Origin: Amoeboaphelidium protococcarum
Taxonomy: Eukaryota > Aphelidiomycota > Aphelidea
Reading direction: 5' to 3'
Assembly: GCA_023515745.1 (NCBI GenBank)
Contig: JALECJ010000256.1
Coordinates: 1,798,001 to 1,862,000 of the forward strand
Length of the DNA: 64,000 nucleotides
A model generated the notes under the pieces. The model was not told where the DNA came from and did no database searches. It was given only the letters and a program-made list of their open reading frames with translations. Both the position numbers and the translations under genes were made by a program. Shown piece after piece: positions 60,006 through 64,000 of the stretch (position 1 is the stretch's first letter; the number at the start of each line of letters is the position of its first letter).

Positions 60006-60229
60006 GTGGGTGTATCTGCTTTCTGCCTGTTACCCTGCTTATCTACCTACTGTCCCTTCTTTGTCTTTAGCGACTTTAAACACTGATACGTTTACGGATG
60101 AATATACTTAATTGATACGTGTGATTTGGTTAGTACTTGCTCTATTGCCATTTTCTATAATTTTGATGTACATTCAACAAGAGTCATTTTTAGATACAAT
60201 ACAAATCGAGTGTATTAAATATCAAAACA

Positions 60230-60605
60230 TCACGGTTATTACTACTTTACATCAAGCTTGGATGGGAGGTGGGCAATTCGCGATTTGAGTCTATGTTTTA
60301 ATCGCGCGGTAGATACACTCTCTACAGTGGCTACGTATAGCGCCAGAGATTCATTGGCCAGAATTGCATGAGTAGTGTCATTATGGATAGTCCTTTACCA
60401 TTCGCTACACTCATACTATTTTAAAAAATCACTCTATTCATTTATAATAACGATATGCTTACTCTCTGCTCGTGTCTTCGTGTCCCGTTCCGGTAAATCT
60501 AGACTAATGTTGCTCAATCTGAGATACTATAAATGACTGAGATTCCTACAAACACTATGATTATGATTATTCATTTTAGCCTCTAGCTAATAGGAATCCT
60601 ACCAT
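60230..60605 (-). CDS. small helical orphan (possible BORC subunit), spliced, ATG-only first exon
   Basis: Three exons: 60603-60605 (just the ATG), 60463-60545 and 60230-60404, for 86 residues. Introns of 57 and 58 nt start GTAGGA and GTAAGC and end TTTGTAG and GTGTAG. The spliced product contains SQSFIVSQIEQHQSRFTG, THAILANESLALYVATVES and ARLKHRLKSRIAHLPSKLD, and is helical throughout. The LANESLALY segment recalls the LANEPSVALY stretch of BORCS8. The rest does not align well, so this identity is only a suggestion. Reading phases fit both introns, but each alone would be weak evidence. Confidence 0.5.
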
Positions 60606-60875
60606 TATGAGCAGAAGAGTGATAGTATATTTAATACTACTAAGCGAAGAGGTATATTACGCGAGTTTCGATCTCAAGGCGATTTTTAAGAGGAAGTAAA
60701 TTCTCGTTCTCTCGTTTCTTCGCTCTAATTCTGAAGATCTGTTCGCCTTTAAAGAACATATATACTTGGTACAAAACTTTGCTGTATTTGACCCGTGTTG
60801 GACGTGACTTTTAACACTTATTTATTTGTGAATCCACTTGAAAATTTTATCTATCATAAGTAGTGATTCATAGGG

Positions 60876-63800
60876 ATGCAGCAGACATTGGTGGTGGACA
60901 ACTTTTATGAACTGAGATCGCAGAGAGATGTGTTGAATGCAGAGTTGGCAGAGTATATTGAACAGGAGCTGAATGCTGAAAATCCGTAAGTTAAATGCTT
61001 CATAGCGTCTGAGAATTAGATGGCAATTGCGTTTAATGATGTCATCTATTGCTTGATGGGTGGTGTAACGGATTCTATTGTGCTGAGTAACACCAGTCAT
61101 GTTCCACACGTTGTATTTCTCCAGAAACAGGCTGTACGTTCTCTCACTGCCGATGACAAGATCCAGAAATAGTAGTAGTAATAATAATAATAGCTTTAAA
61201 TGTCATCAGTGTTGAGTAGTAATGCCACTTCTAATACTAGTTTACCGCAGTTGAGTATGCTCTCATCAAAGATGAAGAATGTGATTATGATCTGTACCGC
61301 AGAGGGTGAGCTCATGGTGTATGAGATGACTCATTTGAATGATGGTGACACAGCTGATGGAGGATTTAAAGAAGTTGCTTATATTCGTCTCGGTCTTGTT
61401 AGTGGCGATCTCGTATCTGATCTATTCTCTATAGGTGTTGATGGATATCTGGCAATATCGAAATCTCAGATATTTCACCTGACTGTCAAGTACAGTGCTG
61501 ATGGAAAGTTATACGTCACGGTGCACATTCTACAATCCAAGTCTTTATTCAGTAAAATGGCCAGCTGGGTTAGTTCTGGTGGTAGAGATGGTGATAGAAA
61601 CGTTGTGATTGATTTGGCGTATAACGTGCATAGAAGTTAGACTGATCTCTATTTGATGTATTGCGACCGCATAGTTCATTATGTCGGCATTAAATCCAAT
61701 TTTGAGAAGAAGTCTGATTTCATGTTACCTAGTGGATTCAGTAGTAGAAAATTGGTGAAGATTCACGTAATGCACGACAGATTGATCTTGGTACATGCTT
61801 TTGTCGAAGGTGCATCTCATCAAGAACGTGCTCGTATCGGTTTATCTGTGCTTGATAGATCGACTGGTAATGTTTTGTAGGAGAATGTGGTCGTAGAATA
61901 CTCTGTGCCTATTGAACAAGTGTCAGATATGACTGTCCACATTTCAGGGTAGATTGTGATTATATTGCTGGGGACTTCCATCATCACTCTATGTATTAAT
62001 ACTAAAAGCCCAGAGTTATTGAAATTACAAGAGTAGATACACTTCAAGGAGGGCTATGAACTACTATAGAATGGTCATTTGTATGTGGAGAATGGACACT
62101 TTAACTTTTTGGCGCTAAGTGTATAGCTTGGCCTGTTATAACTGAATATTGATGTGCCGGCTATTAACAAGTATTTGTTATAGTTGTCTGCCTCACACTC
62201 TGAGACATCATAAGTAGCTTTCAACTCAGCTAAACGTTAGCTTCAGAAGGCTGTTTTCTATTCTGGTGTTGATTCTCCAATTGTTGCCGAGTTTGCTATT
62301 AGGGATCATGAGTTATGTGCTTAAGCTGCCGTGGATCTCAGCAATGACATTCTCCAGTGTGGTTGTATCCAGTTATAGTCTAAAGATCTTCACTCGTCCT
62401 TGATTGATAGAAAGTTGGCGTTGGAGTCACTTTGCAATATCATTGAGCCTTTTACTCGGTTTTCAGATTAGCAGAAAGTCTAGTTATTTAATGAATACTG
62501 TTATGTAGTCAATGCGATTTAGCTTTATCATTATCATACCACCATTATTGGACAACTGGCTACTACGCAGAGTGATAGTGTGATCAAGATGGTGTCCACA
62601 GCATTCACTTCAGCTATAGAAGCTGTATGCAGAAATAAGTAAGAAAATGTCGCTGGATTTGCTGCAATCAAGTAATTCTTTAAAAAGCACTCGTCTGATG
62701 TAAAGGATTTTGTGAAATAAGTTCACAGCAGGTGTGAAGAAGATTAGATTGGGAATCAAGTGGGTAAGTTGATTGAATTCAACAAGATTATGCTATATAG
62801 CGTCGCGTCGTTGAATAATGTGTCTGAGTATTCTGAAGCTTACTCTGTGTACTAATCTTCTTAAACTCCTGCCTGGTTTGTCGATTTGGAATTGTAAAGC
62901 ATCTTGTTGGACCAGTTTAGATTGTCTGCGTAATCTCTACATAAGCTGTCGTCCCAGTTGAATACCAGCTCTATTGCTCCTATTGATCCTGTATCACTGG
63001 ATTATCAAGATGTTGATTTTAACAATCAATCTCTTGTGGCTGGAGTTTTAAAGTCGCAGCTGATCTAATATGCAGACTTTATTCTTATCATATCTGAATC
63101 TGTAGTCAAGTTTCAACTTCAAGAATCAAAGATGGCAAAGTCTATTAATGAAGAGTGTGTCACCAAGCTTGTGGATGCTGAAATGATTGAACAGGCATCT
63201 AGGCTGTGTGAGAAGCATGAGTTATTTGATAAGCTAGTGTCGTTAATCTATGAGTATCATCCGAATCGAGTTGTTCAGTATGAGGCGTTGCTGCATCTTT
63301 ATGGTGAGGTGTTTGCTTAGTACTTGATTGGTTGGAGTTTGCGTAAGAAGAAGTATTCCGTTATTTTCGACCTGAGTCCAAAGTATTATAGCTTTGTCAA
63401 GTCCTTTGTTAAAAAAGCTGAAAGGTCCGATCTACAATGGATATTATCAGCTAAATAGGAGTAATGGGATGCGGTTAGTGCTGAAGTTGCCTAAGTACGA
63501 TCAAATCTTGCATTTGACTAGAAGGTGCTATGCAGCATTGGTAAACTCTCTTCTTTACTCTCTAGTGGCCAGGATAATGAGTCCACCAAGTAATTGTTTG
63601 ATGACCAGTTAGAAATCTGTGAAGTTCGTGAATTTTATGTCAACTTATTGAAAGACGTGTTTGGTCAGGAAGATACCGTGAGACATATTGTGGCAGCCGG
63701 GGTGATCAAACAATCTGAATTTGGAAAGTATTACTCTTCGCTTTTGCAAAAGTTGTTTAGTGATAAAGTTGTGTCCCCCGCTGAGTTGGTAGAATGTCTA

Positions 63801-64000
63801 AGTCTGAATTAGTTTCAAAATGTCCCCTTTGAGAGATTTCAATTAGCTGCTGATGTGCTACGTCGTCAGTCCAGATTGAATAGTGGCGATAGGAATTTGA
63901 CAATGCTGACTACTGTACTCAGACGTGCGCTATTGAATGTGAAAGGCAGTGAACTATTGACATCTGACTTTTGGTTTGTCCAGTGTTTGGCTTCTGTAAG
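60876..64000 (+). CDS. NUP133: nucleoporin Nup133 (3' end outside window)
   Basis: At least 1041 residues. The N-terminal half is a beta-propeller-like region (MIAFNDVIYCLMGGV-type strands, VIMICTAEGELMVYEMTHL, LVSDLFSIGVDGYLAISKSQ, LYLMYCDRIVHYVGIKSNFE). The C-terminal alpha-solenoid includes AEMIEQASRLCEKHELFDKL, EVFAQYLIGWSLRKKKYSVI, SPKYYSFVKSFVKKAERSDL and WILSAKQEQWDAVSAEVAQV, the Nup133 FxxYLxxWxLxKxK pattern. Eight consecutive TAG/TAA codons at 61170-61193 make a Gln8 run. It is a Y-complex member of the nuclear pore. The sequence stops at GTAAG, possibly a donor site. An in-frame TGA lies just upstream of the ATG. Confidence 0.9.

Overview
The window is nuclear DNA of a unicellular-type eukaryote that reads UAA and UAG as glutamine and uses UGA as its only stop. 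This is seen directly. About 40 conserved genes (AspRS, Rpn5, Rac, Trm1, Raptor, TSG101, WDR36, uS4 and others) stay open and co-linear with their families only if in-frame TAA/TAG codons are glutamine, and every resolved gene end is TGA. The code resembles that of ciliates, but the gene set does not. It has Rac, BRK1 of the WAVE complex, RasGEF, RGS, an ATG14/UVRAG-like protein, double-PHD MYST, a BRCA1-like RING-BRCT protein and an SPTSSA-like subunit, plus aerobic mitochondrial genes (Rieske, OSCP). By inference this is an opisthokont- or amoebozoan-like protist; the species is unknown.

The genome is compact. I find 43 protein genes in 64 kb on both strands, with short gaps. Introns are mostly 49-78 nt (extremes 108 and 164), begin GTAAG/GTANNN, and nearly all end in (T)GTAG without a clear pyrimidine tract. 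Several first coding exons are tiny (3, 6 and 8 nt). No tRNA, rRNA or CRISPR was recognised.

Layout. 1-13.8 kb: Raptor, BRK1, a MYST acetyltransferase, a DinB-like protein, ChaC, AspRS, an orphan membrane protein, TSG101 and UBE2J. 13.9-28 kb: RasGEF, a kelch/coiled-coil/polyproline/WH2 protein, ATG14-like, a Myb protein, Rpn5, Nudix, DPH4, a Ser-rich orphan and Misato. 28-30.7 kb: the one clearly dynamic locus. It has a decayed integrase fragment and a PD-(D/E)XK-like gene between direct repeats derived from the 3' end of a BRCA1-like gene. 31-45.5 kb: an 1104-aa orphan secretory-pathway protein, Trm1, RGS, WDR36/Utp21, a coiled-coil protein with TQT motifs, GRWD1, syntaxin 5 and a serine palmitoyltransferase small subunit. 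45.8-50.3 kb: Rieske and a translation cluster (eS12, queuine tRNA-ribosyltransferase, uS4, eL21). 50.4-64 kb: a mitochondrial carrier, a GH5 glycosidase, OSCP, a DHHC palmitoyltransferase, a POT1-like protein, BDP1, Rac, a small orphan and Nup133 (runs off the end).

Most genes are housekeeping and do not form operons. The most unusual items are the recoded genetic code outside the usual lineages, the 28-29.5 kb repeat-flanked insertion, several orphan or fused proteins, and a palindromic repeat cluster at 10.1-10.4 kb.
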